Positions 27,019 through 36,269 are shown, numbered from the stretch's first letter. The stretch is DNA of 64,000 nt from Shewanella schlegeliana (GCF_016765635.1 NZ_JAESVD010000002.1:434001-498000); one strand, 5' to 3'. Notes: generated from the letters alone by a model not told the origin. Made by a program: numbers and translations.

Positions 27019-27032
27019 GGTTCTAGGTTCTA
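27019..27032 (+). repeat. GGTTCTA heptamer, 2 units
   Basis: Two perfect copies at the left edge of mosaic element 3, about 30 bases after the GNAT stop codon. Confidence 0.9.
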
Positions 27033-27327
27033 GGAAGAGCAAGGACGATAAAAGCAGGGAAAGATAAAGCGCGAAAACCAAAGATAACAGCCTGACGCTT
27101 TTGGCTTTTGCTTTTCCTAGCTGGGCTTCAGCCCGTCCTCGCAGCAAAGCGCCCTACGTCCTAGCCCTTCTTTTAATGTAGGTCGGCATTTATGCCGTCA
27201 TTTTTGATGGGCTAAAGCCCAAGCTACAACAAAAACATATGTTGGCTCTTGACCGTATAGCAGGACGAAGTCCGTTCTAGTAGCGAAGCGTGTTCGCAAC
27301 GAGCTTACGAGTGCTCTAGACGGCTTA
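27033..27327 (+). repeat. Mosaic repeat element 3 (between GNAT gene and sotB)
   Basis: This element is bracketed by heptamer arrays on both sides. It contains the module taatgtaggtcggcatttat, gatgggctaaagcccaagct and ttgaccgtatagcaggacg, shared with element 1. The part between tgtaggtcgg and ccaagctaca has small palindromes and mutually inverted ends (tgtag/ctaca), like a miniature inverted-repeat element. Confidence 0.8.
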
Positions 27328-27362
27328 GGTTCTAGGTTCTAGGTTCTAGGTTCTAGGTTCTA
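27328..27362 (+). repeat. GGTTCTA heptamer array, 5 units
   Basis: Five perfect copies close mosaic element 3. The 130 bases that follow, up to sotB, show no gene. Confidence 0.97.
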
Positions 27363-27495
27363 AAAAATAGAACATAACAGCTTAGGCAAAACTGCAGCAC
27401 TGCTCACAAATCACACACTCCACGCCCAGCACCATCACTTCCACTCTCGCCAAAAATTCCGTTTAGGCGTAGACTTGCCGCCCTTTGAATTTTGG

Positions 27496-28680
27496 ATGTT
27501 AAACGCGATGAAACAGCGTCTTATCGCCTGGGCTCCAGTGCTTTTACTGGCTCTTACCGCCTTTGTTTTTGTTTCGACTGAATTTGTACCTGTTGGGCTC
27601 TTAGCCTCCCTAGGCCAAAGCTTTAATATGAGCGCGGTTGCCATCGGGCCTATGCTCACTGTTTATGCCGCCGTGGTCGCACTAGCTTCCCTGCCTGCCG
27701 TGCTGCTGTTTGGCCGCTTTGAGCGTAAAAAGCTGCTGTTAGGGTTAATGTCTGTTTTCATTATCAGTCACGGGATCTGTGTTTGGTCACCGACATATGA
27801 GATCTTACTCGCTGGGCGCACAGGCATAGCAATAACTCATGCGCTATTTTGGGCTATCGCCCCAGCATTAGTGGTGCGCTTAGCCCCCGATGCTCAAGGG
27901 GCAAAGGCACTCAGTATCTTCGCTACTGGCTGCGTACTTGCCTTGGTGCTCGGTATTCCCCTTGGACGCGTTATTGGCCAATTAATGGGTTGGCGCAGTA
28001 TCTTCGCCTTAATCGGCCTACTCACATTAGCTATGATGTTGCTGCTGTGGCGCGGTCTGCCAAACCTTCCCGCTACTCATGGCGGCAGTTGGCGTAGTCT
28101 GCCTTCGTTAGCGCGCAATAAAGCCCTGCTCTGGTTGTATCTGCTGACGATGACGCTCGTTACTGCTCACTACAGTGTTTACACTTATCTCGAGCCGCTA
28201 CTGCAGGAACATTTTGGCTATTCGGCTAATATCACCACCATGATTTTACTGATCTTTGGCGGAGCCGGATTAATAGGCAGCGCGCTTTTCAGCCGCTTTC
28301 AAGCAAAGCACGCCCAACAACTGTTGATCCTCGCCATCATGACCCTTGGCAGCTGTATGGCAATGCTGCCATTTATCGCCAGTCAACTTTGGCTGTTACT
28401 CCCCCTGTGCATCTTATGGGGCACAGGCATGATGTTGATGTGCCTGTCACTGCAATCTAAGGCGTTGAAACTAGCGCCTGAAGCTACCGATGTCGCCATG
28501 GCTATCTACTCGGGCTTGTTCAATGTAGGTATTGGTGGGGGGGCACTACTGGGCAGTATTATCGCCGCGCACTATGGCGTGATCCAAAACGGTAGCTGGG
28601 CAACTTTACTCATTGTTGTCGCGATTATTCCCTTGGTTTACCTACTCAGAGCTCGTCGAGTGCAAGCTCTAGCAAGTTAA
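27496..28680 (+). CDS. sotB: Sugar/drug efflux MFS transporter (SotB-like)
   Basis: This 394-residue protein is a 12-segment major facilitator of the DHA1 group. It follows E. coli SotB (YdeA) closely: STEFVPVGLL near the start, ERKKLLLG between segments 2 and 3, GTGMMLMCLSLQ, and APEATDVAMAIYSGLFNVGI. SotB exports arabinose, IPTG and other compounds. The longest frame opens at a TTG (27475); the ATG at 27496 or the one at 27508 gives an N-terminus like SotB and is preferred. Neither has a strong ribosome site. It is convergent with mrcB. The exact substrate here is not known. Confidence 0.88.
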   Translation: MLNAMKQRLIAWAPVLLLALTAFVFVSTEFVPVGLLASLGQSFNMSAVAIGPMLTVYAAVVALASLPAVLLFGRFERKKLLLGLMSVFIISHGICVWSPTYEILLAGRTGIAITHALFWAIAPALVVRLAPDAQGAKALSIFATGCVLALVLGIPLGRVIGQLMGWRSIFALIGLLTLAMMLLLWRGLPNLPATHGGSWRSLPSLARNKALLWLYLLTMTLVTAHYSVYTYLEPLLQEHFGYSANITTMILLIFGGAGLIGSALFSRFQAKHAQQLLILAIMTLGSCMAMLPFIASQLWLLLPLCILWGTGMMLMCLSLQSKALKLAPEATDVAMAIYSGLFNVGIGGGALLGSIIAAHYGVIQNGSWATLLIVVAIIPLVYLLRARRVQALAS

Positions 28681-28710
28681 CCTTACTCTCCATTATTCTC
28701 GCACCTAAAA

Positions 28711-28748
28711 ATATGGCCCAGAGATGAAAAATCATCTCTGGGCCATAT
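28711..28748. terminator. Perfect 17-bp inverted repeat between convergent genes
   Basis: atatggcccagagatga (28711-28727) and its exact complement (28732-28748) enclose a four-base aaaa loop. It lies between the stops of sotB and mrcB. No strong T-run follows on either side, so it is an unusual terminator or an mRNA 3-prime stabiliser for both transcripts. Confidence 0.6.
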
Positions 28749-28801
28749 GAAGATTTCTGGCTAACATCTTAACTTGGATATTAGGTCAGACTTAAATTGA
28801 A

Positions 28802-31168
28802 CTAACCACCAATTAGCTTCTTCCACCAAGGCAATGGATCACCGCAGTTAGCCACTGGCTGATAGCTCTCGGCTAAGGCTGGCACCTTCACCACATTGGC
28901 ACACTGTGGCTCCTGCGCTTTACCGGTATCACGCTCAAAGTAACCTTGCACCACACCATCGACTGGCGCCATACGCAGGCTCAACGGTGCGCGGTGATTA
29001 AGAAAGGCTTGGTACACCGCCATTGCGCCACTACTACCGTATAGACCCGTCTTGCCGTTATCATCTCGACCAACCCAGATAGCCGCCACATTTCGCTCAT
29101 CGAAACCGGCAAACCACGAGTCTCGCGAGTCGTTACTGGTGCCAGTCTTACCCGCCAATGTCACATAGGGGAAAGCCTTGCCTAGACGTTTGGCTGTTCC
29201 CGAGTCTACCACCTGAGTCATGGCATATTTGACTAAGTAGTTACTGGCTGCAGGCATCGCTTGTTTCGCTTGCGGACGAGATGCAGCTAGCGGCTGATTA
29301 TTAGCATCCAGTACAGTGGTCACCGAGTTTAAATGGCGATAGCGGCCATCATCGGCAATGGTTTGGAACACCTGCGCCACCATTAGGGGCGAGCCGTTTA
29401 CCGCACCAAGCAACATAGAGGGATACTCAGGGATCTTTTCTCGCCAGCCCGCTTTATCCAAGGTCGTCGCCACGCTGCTCACCCCAATCGCCATACCTAA
29501 ATTAACCGTTGGCACGTTCATCGACTTTTTAAAGGCAGTTAATAGCGGCACCTGCCCACGGAACTGCTTATCGACGTTCTGTGGTGACCAGGTCTTACCT
29601 TGATCATTTTTAAGGGTTATCGGCTCATCTTTGAGTGGCGATACTAAGTTGTACTTATCACCTTGGTTTAACGCGGTGGCATAGACAAACGGCTTGATCA
29701 GGGAGCCAATAGGTCTGCGGATCTCAACAGCGCGGTTAAAACCTTGATAGCTTGGCACTTTATCGCCAACCATAGCGGCAATACCGGCAGAGTACTTATC
29801 GGTGAGCACCATGCCAACTTGCAGACTCTTATCGTTTTTACCCAGCTGCTTTAGGGTCTGCTCGACCGCCTTTTCGGCCGCTTCTTGAGCCATAGGATCG
29901 AGCGTGGTGTAGACCTTAACCCCAGACTGCTGCAGCAATGCGTCGCCATAGCGACTAGCAAGCTCATGCTTCACCACGGAGAAGAATGCTGGTAGCTTTT
30001 GATGCACAGACTTGTTGGCTTTTCTAAGCCCCAGCGGCGACTCAACGGCAGCTTGATACTGGGCCACATTCAGATCGCCCGCCTCCATCAATAGGCGCAA
30101 GACTAGGTCGCGTCGTTCTTGGGCGCGCTCAGGGTAACGCCACGGATTATAATAAGAAGGCCCCTTAATTACCGCCACAAGGAATGCCTGCTGCGGTACG
30201 GTTAACTCGGCAATCGGTCTGCCAAAATAGAACTGCGAAGCTAAGCCCATGCCGTGCACTCCGCGGGCTTTGTCCTGTCCCATATACACTTCATTGAGAT
30301 AAGCCTCTAAGATCTCATCTTTCTCATAACGAAAATCGATGATGATCGCCATAAGGGCTTCACGCAGCTTACGGGTTATCGAGCGTTCACTGGAAAGGAA
30401 GAAGTTCTTCGCAAGCTGCTGGGTTAAGGTCGACCCCCCTTGTACCGTACGCCCGGCACTAATATTCACCATAGCAGCACGCAAAATAGCAAACGGATTA
30501 ACCCCGTGATGTTGATAGAAGGTGCGATCCTCGACCAAAATCAGTGCGTTAACGATCGGCTCTGGAATGCTCTCTGTCGGCACAAACAGTCTATCTTCAC
30601 CATCACCTGTGATAATTCTATCTAGCAGTACTGGCTCAAGATGGAACACGGCTAATTGGCGCTTATCGCTGTTACGGGCGACCGACACCACACCATTGCT
30701 GTCGAAGGTGATCATCACCCTCTGCTCAATCTGATCTCCTTGTGGATGTAGGAAAGGACGACGCCAGAGATCGATCTTGGTCTTAGAAGCGGAAAACTCC
30801 CCCACCTGGCGAGGGTTCGCCACCTTACGATAGCCAAGCAGCTTAAGCTCAGACATCAGTTGTGCATGACTCACCGCAGCCCCAGGATAAAGCGCCATCG
30901 AGCGACTAAATACTTGGGCAGGTAGATGCCACTTTTGCCCTTCAAACTTGCGAGCAATAATTTGATCCAGATAGATCCCATATGAGGCGATAGCCACAAC
31001 TAGGACAAGACCAAGCTTCCAGCTGATAGACCAGATCTTCTTACCCCAGCTCATGCCCGCTCTCTTCGGCGTCGACTTTTTAGCTCGGGGTTTTCTCGCG
31101 GTTGGCCGCTTCTTTGCTGGCGCTTTTCTGGCTGCCACTTTAGGTTTTGGTGTAGCTTTATCTGTCAT
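28802..31168 (-). CDS. mrcB: Penicillin-binding protein 1B (bifunctional murein synthase)
   Basis: This 788-residue class A PBP polymerises and cross-links peptidoglycan. It has a lysine/arginine/proline-rich cytoplasmic tail (1-45), one membrane anchor (about 48-67), a UB2H-like region (about 75-160), and a glycosyltransferase with LVEDRTFYQHHGVNPFAILR and QGGSTLTQQLAKN. The transpeptidase has RPIGSLIKP (catalytic Ser), SMNVPTVN and AGKTGTSNDSRDSW. It begins 24 bases after the hrpB stop, on the same strand, as in E. coli, where hrpB and mrcB are also neighbours. The outer-membrane activator LpoB was not seen in the window. Confidence 0.96.
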   Translation of the reverse strand: MTDKATPKPKVAARKAPAKKRPTARKPRAKKSTPKRAGMSWGKKIWSISWKLGLVLVVAIASYGIYLDQIIARKFEGQKWHLPAQVFSRSMALYPGAAVSHAQLMSELKLLGYRKVANPRQVGEFSASKTKIDLWRRPFLHPQGDQIEQRVMITFDSNGVVSVARNSDKRQLAVFHLEPVLLDRIITGDGEDRLFVPTESIPEPIVNALILVEDRTFYQHHGVNPFAILRAAMVNISAGRTVQGGSTLTQQLAKNFFLSSERSITRKLREALMAIIIDFRYEKDEILEAYLNEVYMGQDKARGVHGMGLASQFYFGRPIAELTVPQQAFLVAVIKGPSYYNPWRYPERAQERRDLVLRLLMEAGDLNVAQYQAAVESPLGLRKANKSVHQKLPAFFSVVKHELASRYGDALLQQSGVKVYTTLDPMAQEAAEKAVEQTLKQLGKNDKSLQVGMVLTDKYSAGIAAMVGDKVPSYQGFNRAVEIRRPIGSLIKPFVYATALNQGDKYNLVSPLKDEPITLKNDQGKTWSPQNVDKQFRGQVPLLTAFKKSMNVPTVNLGMAIGVSSVATTLDKAGWREKIPEYPSMLLGAVNGSPLMVAQVFQTIADDGRYRHLNSVTTVLDANNQPLAASRPQAKQAMPAASNYLVKYAMTQVVDSGTAKRLGKAFPYVTLAGKTGTSNDSRDSWFAGFDERNVAAIWVGRDDNGKTGLYGSSGAMAVYQAFLNHRAPLSLRMAPVDGVVQGYFERDTGKAQEPQCANVVKVPALAESYQPVANCGDPLPWWKKLIGG

Positions 31169-31192
31169 TGTACTTCCGCGACGTGCTCGAGC

Positions 31193-33697
31193 TTACTGCG
31201 AGCTAAACGTCTTCTTTTTAGTAAATTTGGTCGGTTGTGTATTGGCGGGATCATCTGGCCATAGATGTCTTGGGTAGCGCCCCTTCATCTCTTTCTTTAC
31301 ATGCTCATAAGGTCCTTGCCAAAAGCTTTCAAGATCGGCGGTTAACGCCAGTGGCCTATGAGCTGGAGACAATAGCTCCATAGTCACCACTAACTTGCCC
31401 TGAGCCAGTCTAGGGCTCTGCTGCATACCTAGCGCCTCTTGCAGTCTCACACTCAGCAGTGCCCGCCCCGTGGCATCATACTCGATTTTTACGCTCGAGC
31501 CTGTTGCCATCGGCCACTTTCTTGGCAATAACGCCTCTAATTGCTGTTGTAGATCCCAAGGCAGTAAATTAAGCAGCAGAGTATAACAATCTAATTGCTG
31601 CAATTGTGTAAGCGTGCGCACCTCATCTAAATAGGGAGCGAGCCAATCATCAAGCTCACTCAGCAAGGTATCATCGTCTAGGGCGGGCCAGCCGTGCTCT
31701 GGGCAATACTGTTTGGCCAATGCCGCTCGGCGTTGCAGCTGGTGGCAGGCATCATTAAAGTTCATTAGTGCCAGTCCCTTGAGCCTAATTTGCTCTAGGA
31801 GAGCCTGCTTGATTAAACGCTTATCCACCTTGTTAATCGGTGCTTTAGACAATAAAATCTCACCAATTTTTTGCTGTTTCTCGGCAAAGAAGCGACCCTT
31901 AACCTCATCCCAGCCAGCATATTCTTGCGTGATAACCAGCTCGGCTAACTCACTATCGAATAATGCGCAGTCCAGCTGCGCTGCCAGATAGACTTTCCCC
32001 TGACTGCGTCCCTCAGTTTCCTGGAAGTCAGCAACCACTAACCAAGGCGAACCCGATAGTGCGTCATCATTCACCAGCTCGACACCACAGCCGTTTGCCA
32101 GTTGGTAACCAGTTACGCCGCGCGCCTTAGCGATACGGTCGGGATAGGCGAACGCCAACAACATGGCGATATCATGACTACTGGCATTGCGGGCCGCCTG
32201 AGCTAAATCAACCTTTCCAAGGGAGGAGAGGGCTAGTGTGTTAACCCAGTTGCGGATCTGTTTTTGCGACTCCCCTTGCAGCGCCTCGCTTAGATAACGG
32301 CTGATATCCGCTCCCAGCCTACTGCGACTACGGGCTTCTAATATGCCTGCTAATATGCAAGCTAACAGCGCTAAGTTTTGATCTTGATTATCTTCAGCCT
32401 TCTGCTTGGCCATCAACAACATATGTGCAAGTCTTGGGTTACAACCTAACTTGTGTGCCTCACGCCCATGTTGGGTAATTAAACGAGATTCATTAACCAT
32501 GGCCATAGTTTGAAGTAAGCGCCAACTTACCTCTTCATTGGCTACTGATGGCTCGGTGAGCATAGGCAGCTCATTTAGGGACTTTACCCCCCAATAAGCG
32601 CCATCCAATACCATAGACAGCAGATCGCTATGCACTATCTCAGGTTCATCGGCTTTAATTAATCGCCCATGCTCCTCTTGGCTCCATAGCCGAGTGCAGA
32701 AACCTGCCATAAGACGACCCGCACGCCCTGCACGCTGAGCCGCCGATGCCTGACTTATTCGCTTAAGTGACAGGCGAGTTACGCCTGTTTTAGGGTTAAA
32801 TCGTGCCTGACGCTTATAACCCGAATCGATAACCTGAGTAATACCATCAATGGTCAAACTCGACTCAGCAACGTTAGTGGCAAGCACCACCTTATTGACT
32901 CCCCTTGGCGCAGGCGCAATGGCTAAGTCCTGTGCCTTAGGGCTCAAGCTGCCATAAAGCGGGCAGATTATATAACGATTTGGGTCGAGTCGCGCACTGA
33001 GCATGCCGTGTAATTTGTTGATCTCCCCCTGCCCGGGTAGAAATGCCAGTAGGGAGCCTTGAGTATGCTCGCTAACACTGGTCACTATCACCTTAGCCAT
33101 ATGCTCTAGCCAGTGGCTCTGGTTGGGTACGCTGCTATAACTGTGCTCAACAGGAAAGCTGCGACCTTCACTCTTTAATAGCCTTGCTTCAGGCATTAAC
33201 TCAGATAGCGGTAAACCAGACAGAGTCGCGGACATGGCGAGGATCTTTAAGTCCTCACGAAAGCTCGCTTGGATCTCCAGCGCCAGGGCCAAGCCAAGAT
33301 CTGTGGTCAGGTGGCGTTCGTGAATTTCATCGAAAATCACCATATCGATCCCTGTAAGCTCAGGGTCTTGCTGGATCATTCGGGTTAACACACCTTCGGT
33401 GACGATCTCTAACCGTGTATTGGTTGACACCCGAGTATCACCTTTGACACGGTAACCCACTTCAGTGCCCAGCTCACAGCCACGCTGCTTGGCGATAAAC
33501 TGCGCCACATTACGGGCCGCAACTCTACGGGGCTCCAGCATCAATATTTTACCGTCGATCTCCGGCCAATCCAGCATAGCCAGTGGCAGAGCGGTCGATT
33601 TACCCGCCCCCGTTGGCGCTTCGAGGATCACCTGCTGGCAACACATAAAAGTGTCACGCAGCGGTTGTAGCAGTGCATGTATAGGTAGCGATGTCAC
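31193..33697 (-). CDS. hrpB: ATP-dependent helicase HrpB
   Basis: This 834-residue DEAH-type helicase has Walker A APTGAGKSTALPLAML (about residues 25-40), a DEIHERH box (DEAH variant), SATLSG, and the downstream QRAGRAGR motif in the second RecA-like domain. The C-terminal half carries the HA2 region and the HrpB-specific tail (WPDDPANTQPT near the end). HrpB is a conserved proteobacterial RNA-helicase relative of poorly defined role. It is the first gene of the hrpB-mrcB pair and is divergent from thpR. Confidence 0.95.
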   Translation of the reverse strand: MTSLPIHALLQPLRDTFMCCQQVILEAPTGAGKSTALPLAMLDWPEIDGKILMLEPRRVAARNVAQFIAKQRGCELGTEVGYRVKGDTRVSTNTRLEIVTEGVLTRMIQQDPELTGIDMVIFDEIHERHLTTDLGLALALEIQASFREDLKILAMSATLSGLPLSELMPEARLLKSEGRSFPVEHSYSSVPNQSHWLEHMAKVIVTSVSEHTQGSLLAFLPGQGEINKLHGMLSARLDPNRYIICPLYGSLSPKAQDLAIAPAPRGVNKVVLATNVAESSLTIDGITQVIDSGYKRQARFNPKTGVTRLSLKRISQASAAQRAGRAGRLMAGFCTRLWSQEEHGRLIKADEPEIVHSDLLSMVLDGAYWGVKSLNELPMLTEPSVANEEVSWRLLQTMAMVNESRLITQHGREAHKLGCNPRLAHMLLMAKQKAEDNQDQNLALLACILAGILEARSRSRLGADISRYLSEALQGESQKQIRNWVNTLALSSLGKVDLAQAARNASSHDIAMLLAFAYPDRIAKARGVTGYQLANGCGVELVNDDALSGSPWLVVADFQETEGRSQGKVYLAAQLDCALFDSELAELVITQEYAGWDEVKGRFFAEKQQKIGEILLSKAPINKVDKRLIKQALLEQIRLKGLALMNFNDACHQLQRRAALAKQYCPEHGWPALDDDTLLSELDDWLAPYLDEVRTLTQLQQLDCYTLLLNLLPWDLQQQLEALLPRKWPMATGSSVKIEYDATGRALLSVRLQEALGMQQSPRLAQGKLVVTMELLSPAHRPLALTADLESFWQGPYEHVKKEMKGRYPRHLWPDDPANTQPTKFTKKKTFSSQ

Positions 33698-33785
33698 GAG
33701 TGGGTCTATTACCGTTATTTTCGAGTTGATAACTCAGTGTTAAACCTAATTAAACTGAGTTTGAATCAAGCTTGGTTATAAGTAG

Positions 33786-33826
33786 CCTTGGCTTTAATCA
33801 ACTATCAACCTTGGCTTTAATCAACT
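33786..33826. repeat. Two 18-bp direct repeats, period 23
   Basis: ccttggctttaatcaact occurs at 33786-33803 and again at 33809-33826, in the gap between divergent hrpB and thpR. It may be an operator pair or a slippage product. Confidence 0.6.
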
Positions 33827-33948
33827 TTAGTTTTAGTCAAAAGAGCAACAGGATTGAGCTGGTTCTAATTGGCCACTAGTGTACTCTAAAAGGGGCTATA
33901 GACTAAACTGCTAGTATTATCGCAACATTAAAAACTCAGGGACCTTGG

Positions 33949-34488
33949 ATGCCTAGCAACACAAAAAGCCAAATTAAGCGCGTCTTCTTAGGCTTTGCTC
34001 TCGATAGTGCGCAAACCGATAGCATCACCGCGATTCAAGCTCAGCTTCCCAGCAGCGTCCGCTTAGTGCCCAGTGCGAATCTGCATATGACGCTGGCTTT
34101 CTTAGGTGCGGCGACACCTGAGCAATTAACGGCGCTTATTCAGAAAGTGAACCAACTGCATAAACCCCAATTTAGCGTCACCCTCAATACCTTAAGCCAT
34201 TGGGCAAAGCCAAAAATCCTCTGCCTTAGAGGCCACGCTGAAGACATCAAGCTGCTACAGCTTGCCCAAGACACACAACACCTTGCCGCCGAGCTTGGCT
34301 TACATTGCAGCGAGCATCACTACAATCCCCATATCACCCTTTCGCGCAAGGCCAAGGCTGAAGTCAACGGAATTGACTACCAAGCGTTAACCCTAGCGCC
34401 AACGGAACTGCACCTGTTTGAGTCCTGTCCCAGCCCCAACGGGGTCGAATATCCAACACTCCATTCGTGGAAACTAGGTGCTTTATAA
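33949..34488 (+). CDS. thpR: RNA 2',3'-cyclic phosphodiesterase (2'-5' RNA ligase family)
   Basis: This 179-residue cytoplasmic protein is in the 2H phosphoesterase family. Both catalytic HxT motifs are present: HMTLAFLG near residue 45 and HITLSRKA near residue 125. The E. coli homologue (LigT/ThpR) opens 2',3'-cyclic phosphates and can reversibly join tRNA halves in vitro. Its place between hrpB and sfsA matches E. coli. The ATG at 33949 follows ggaccttgg, a plausible ribosome site. Confidence 0.93.
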   Translation: MPSNTKSQIKRVFLGFALDSAQTDSITAIQAQLPSSVRLVPSANLHMTLAFLGAATPEQLTALIQKVNQLHKPQFSVTLNTLSHWAKPKILCLRGHAEDIKLLQLAQDTQHLAAELGLHCSEHHYNPHITLSRKAKAEVNGIDYQALTLAPTELHLFESCPSPNGVEYPTLHSWKLGAL

Positions 34489-34537
34489 AATCTACGCTAC
34501 CCTATGCAGTATTAAGTTCTAGCTATTTGAGATAATC

Positions 34538-34849
34538 ATGGAAACAACCGAAATTACCAAAGCACAACTGCTTGCCCTTCTGACTTCTTGGAAGCTAGGT
34601 GAAATTGATGCCGAAGCCCTGCAAAACTGGATGGTGACTCACTACGATCCGCCTGAAGTTAAAATCGGTACCGGTGAGCCTGAATGGACTCAAGAAGCGA
34701 TGAATATCGTGATGAATGAATATGAAATTGCAAAAATTGAAAAGTTTAGACTCGATAATGCTCAGTACGCCATCGACTTTGTCAACTGTAGCGAAAGCAA
34801 CTTTAACCAAACTAAGCATCTATTCATTCAAGATGGTTTTAGCGATTAA
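34538..34849 (+). CDS. Small conserved hypothetical protein
   Basis: This 103-residue acidic soluble protein starts METTEITKAQLLALLTSWKL. It has several helices, no signal peptide and no recognised motif. The gene follows thpR by 49 bases on the same strand and has a GAGATAATC ribosome region, so it is probably co-transcribed. It looks like a real gene by codon pattern and by length of the frame. Function unknown. Confidence 0.7.
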   Translation: METTEITKAQLLALLTSWKLGEIDAEALQNWMVTHYDPPEVKIGTGEPEWTQEAMNIVMNEYEIAKIEKFRLDNAQYAIDFVNCSESNFNQTKHLFIQDGFSD

Positions 34850-34878
34850 TCACGCTAGGCACATCGTAACGAACAGAC

Positions 34879-34906
34879 AAAAAAAGGCCACCTCTCTCTA
34901 GGTGGC
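34879..34906 (-). terminator. Terminator, minus strand
   Basis: gccacct/aggtggc with a six-base loop is followed on the minus strand by seven T. It is about 210 bases beyond the membrane regulator gene (35114-36100). The intervening stretch shows no gene. Confidence 0.7.
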
Positions 34907-35113
34907 TAATCGAAGAACCTGAGTAACAACAGAGCACTCTTAATTAAGAGCTTTAACTTAACTCATCAGTAATTAAGAGCCCTGTCCCTTGCTGCATCAC
35001 TAAACAGCAAGTTCACAATCTGTTAGCTCTATTGATATCACAAGCTTTTGAAATTACCCACAGAGAAAACTTGAAATTATTTGAAAAGTTTTGAATTTTA
35101 ATCGGTTAGCCAT

Positions 35114-36100
35114 CTATTTAAGCTCAATATGGCTCAATACCAACTTATAGAGTGACTCTGACTCAAGTACCACGGCCTGACCACCACTTTCATTAATTGC
35201 ATCCACAAGCCCAGGCGACTCCACATAGGTATAGAGGTAAAACGGCGTGTTATTTCCCTCGGCACGAATGGCCTGCAATAACTTTAACCCGGCCAGTGAA
35301 TCACCGTGTCGCCCCATATCGGAGATCACCGCTTGGTAGTTATACATAGACAATAACATCAGCGCTTCTTGTGAGGTCACCGTGTTATAGACGCCAATAT
35401 TTTTCTGCTCGAAATAGGCTTTCTCGACTAGATTGTTTTCAGGGTGATCATCGACCCATAGTATGCGGCCAATCGCTTTATTGGGCTCACTATAAGCAAG
35501 TTGGCTTACTGAATGCTGATTGTGATTTGGGCTTGTAACATGCAAAAACTGAAAAACTAAACCGATAATCAATAACAGTGCAATCAGTACCTTGGCAAAG
35601 TTTTCCCAATTAGACAGTCTATTCGAAGACATGGTTTTATCAGAGGCCAACGTCTTATGCTGAGACTCGCTCTTTGTATGTTCAACAGCCTGCTGAATAG
35701 ATGGATCTATTTCATGGCGCTGAGTCTGATTTTGGTTTGAGCTTTGACTCTGCGCTTGATTTTGTTGTTCAGACCTAGCCTGCTCGACAACTTGCTTACC
35801 CAGCACATGTTCTAAACGGTAACCGCGACCATGAACCGTCTGGATCAGCGGCCCCTGATAGCCAGCCTTACTGAAGAGTTTACGGGTGTCTGACACCAAC
35901 TTTGACAGCGACATATCAGAGACGACTGTCTCTGGCCAGATAAGATCTAAACACTCCTGTTTAATACAGTGCTCGGGGTAACGCTGCGCCAATATCGATA
36001 GCAGAGCAATATTTCGTTCGTCGATTGCAACGCTTTGATTGCCAACACGCAATTCAAAAGTTTCACTGTCGATAGAGAATTCACTAAAAGTGAGCTTCAT
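35114..36100 (-). CDS. ToxR/CadC-like membrane regulator with receiver-like C-terminal domain
   Basis: This 328-residue protein has an OmpR-type winged helix (about 1-97, ending VHGRGYRLE), a Gln/Ser/Asn-rich linker (105-160) and one membrane helix (169-188, VLIALLLIIGLVFQFL). The C-terminal domain (about 210-328) resembles a response-regulator receiver: GRILWVDDHPENN (acidic pair D217-D218) and AVISDMGR (D261). The invariant lysine of receivers is missing; the region reads VLESES. If the helix crosses the membrane, this domain is periplasmic and cannot use the usual phosphodonors. The longer frame starts at a TTG (36145); ATG 36100 fits the winged-helix family. It stands alone, so the genes it controls are unknown. 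Confidence 0.8.
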   Translation of the reverse strand: MKLTFSEFSIDSETFELRVGNQSVAIDERNIALLSILAQRYPEHCIKQECLDLIWPETVVSDMSLSKLVSDTRKLFSKAGYQGPLIQTVHGRGYRLEHVLGKQVVEQARSEQQNQAQSQSSNQNQTQRHEIDPSIQQAVEHTKSESQHKTLASDKTMSSNRLSNWENFAKVLIALLLIIGLVFQFLHVTSPNHNQHSVSQLAYSEPNKAIGRILWVDDHPENNLVEKAYFEQKNIGVYNTVTSQEALMLLSMYNYQAVISDMGRHGDSLAGLKLLQAIRAEGNNTPFYLYTYVESPGLVDAINESGGQAVVLESESLYKLVLSHIELK

Positions 36101-36218
36101 ATGCAGAAGAGCCTTTGCTAATGGTAACCAAGAGCCGTGCAACAATAGTGCAACATTAATAAGGTTTTAGCAAAGCCTGATTTCGCAGCAGCGCCCATCT
36201 GCAACCGACTAAACCTAA

Positions 36219-36246
36219 AAACAAAACCCTACAAAATGTAGGGTTT
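36219..36246 (-). terminator. Terminator of pepB
   Basis: aaaccctaca/tgtagggttt with a three-base loop is followed by a T-rich run on the minus strand, just after the pepB stop. Confidence 0.85.
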
Positions 36247-36269
36247 AGAGTCATTCAGGCAAATAGTGC

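Noticed and set aside
24963..27362. Integron cassette array or CRISPR array
   Set aside because: No integrase, attC-like fold or evenly spaced unique spacers; the units are 7-bp tandem arrays and mosaic modules.
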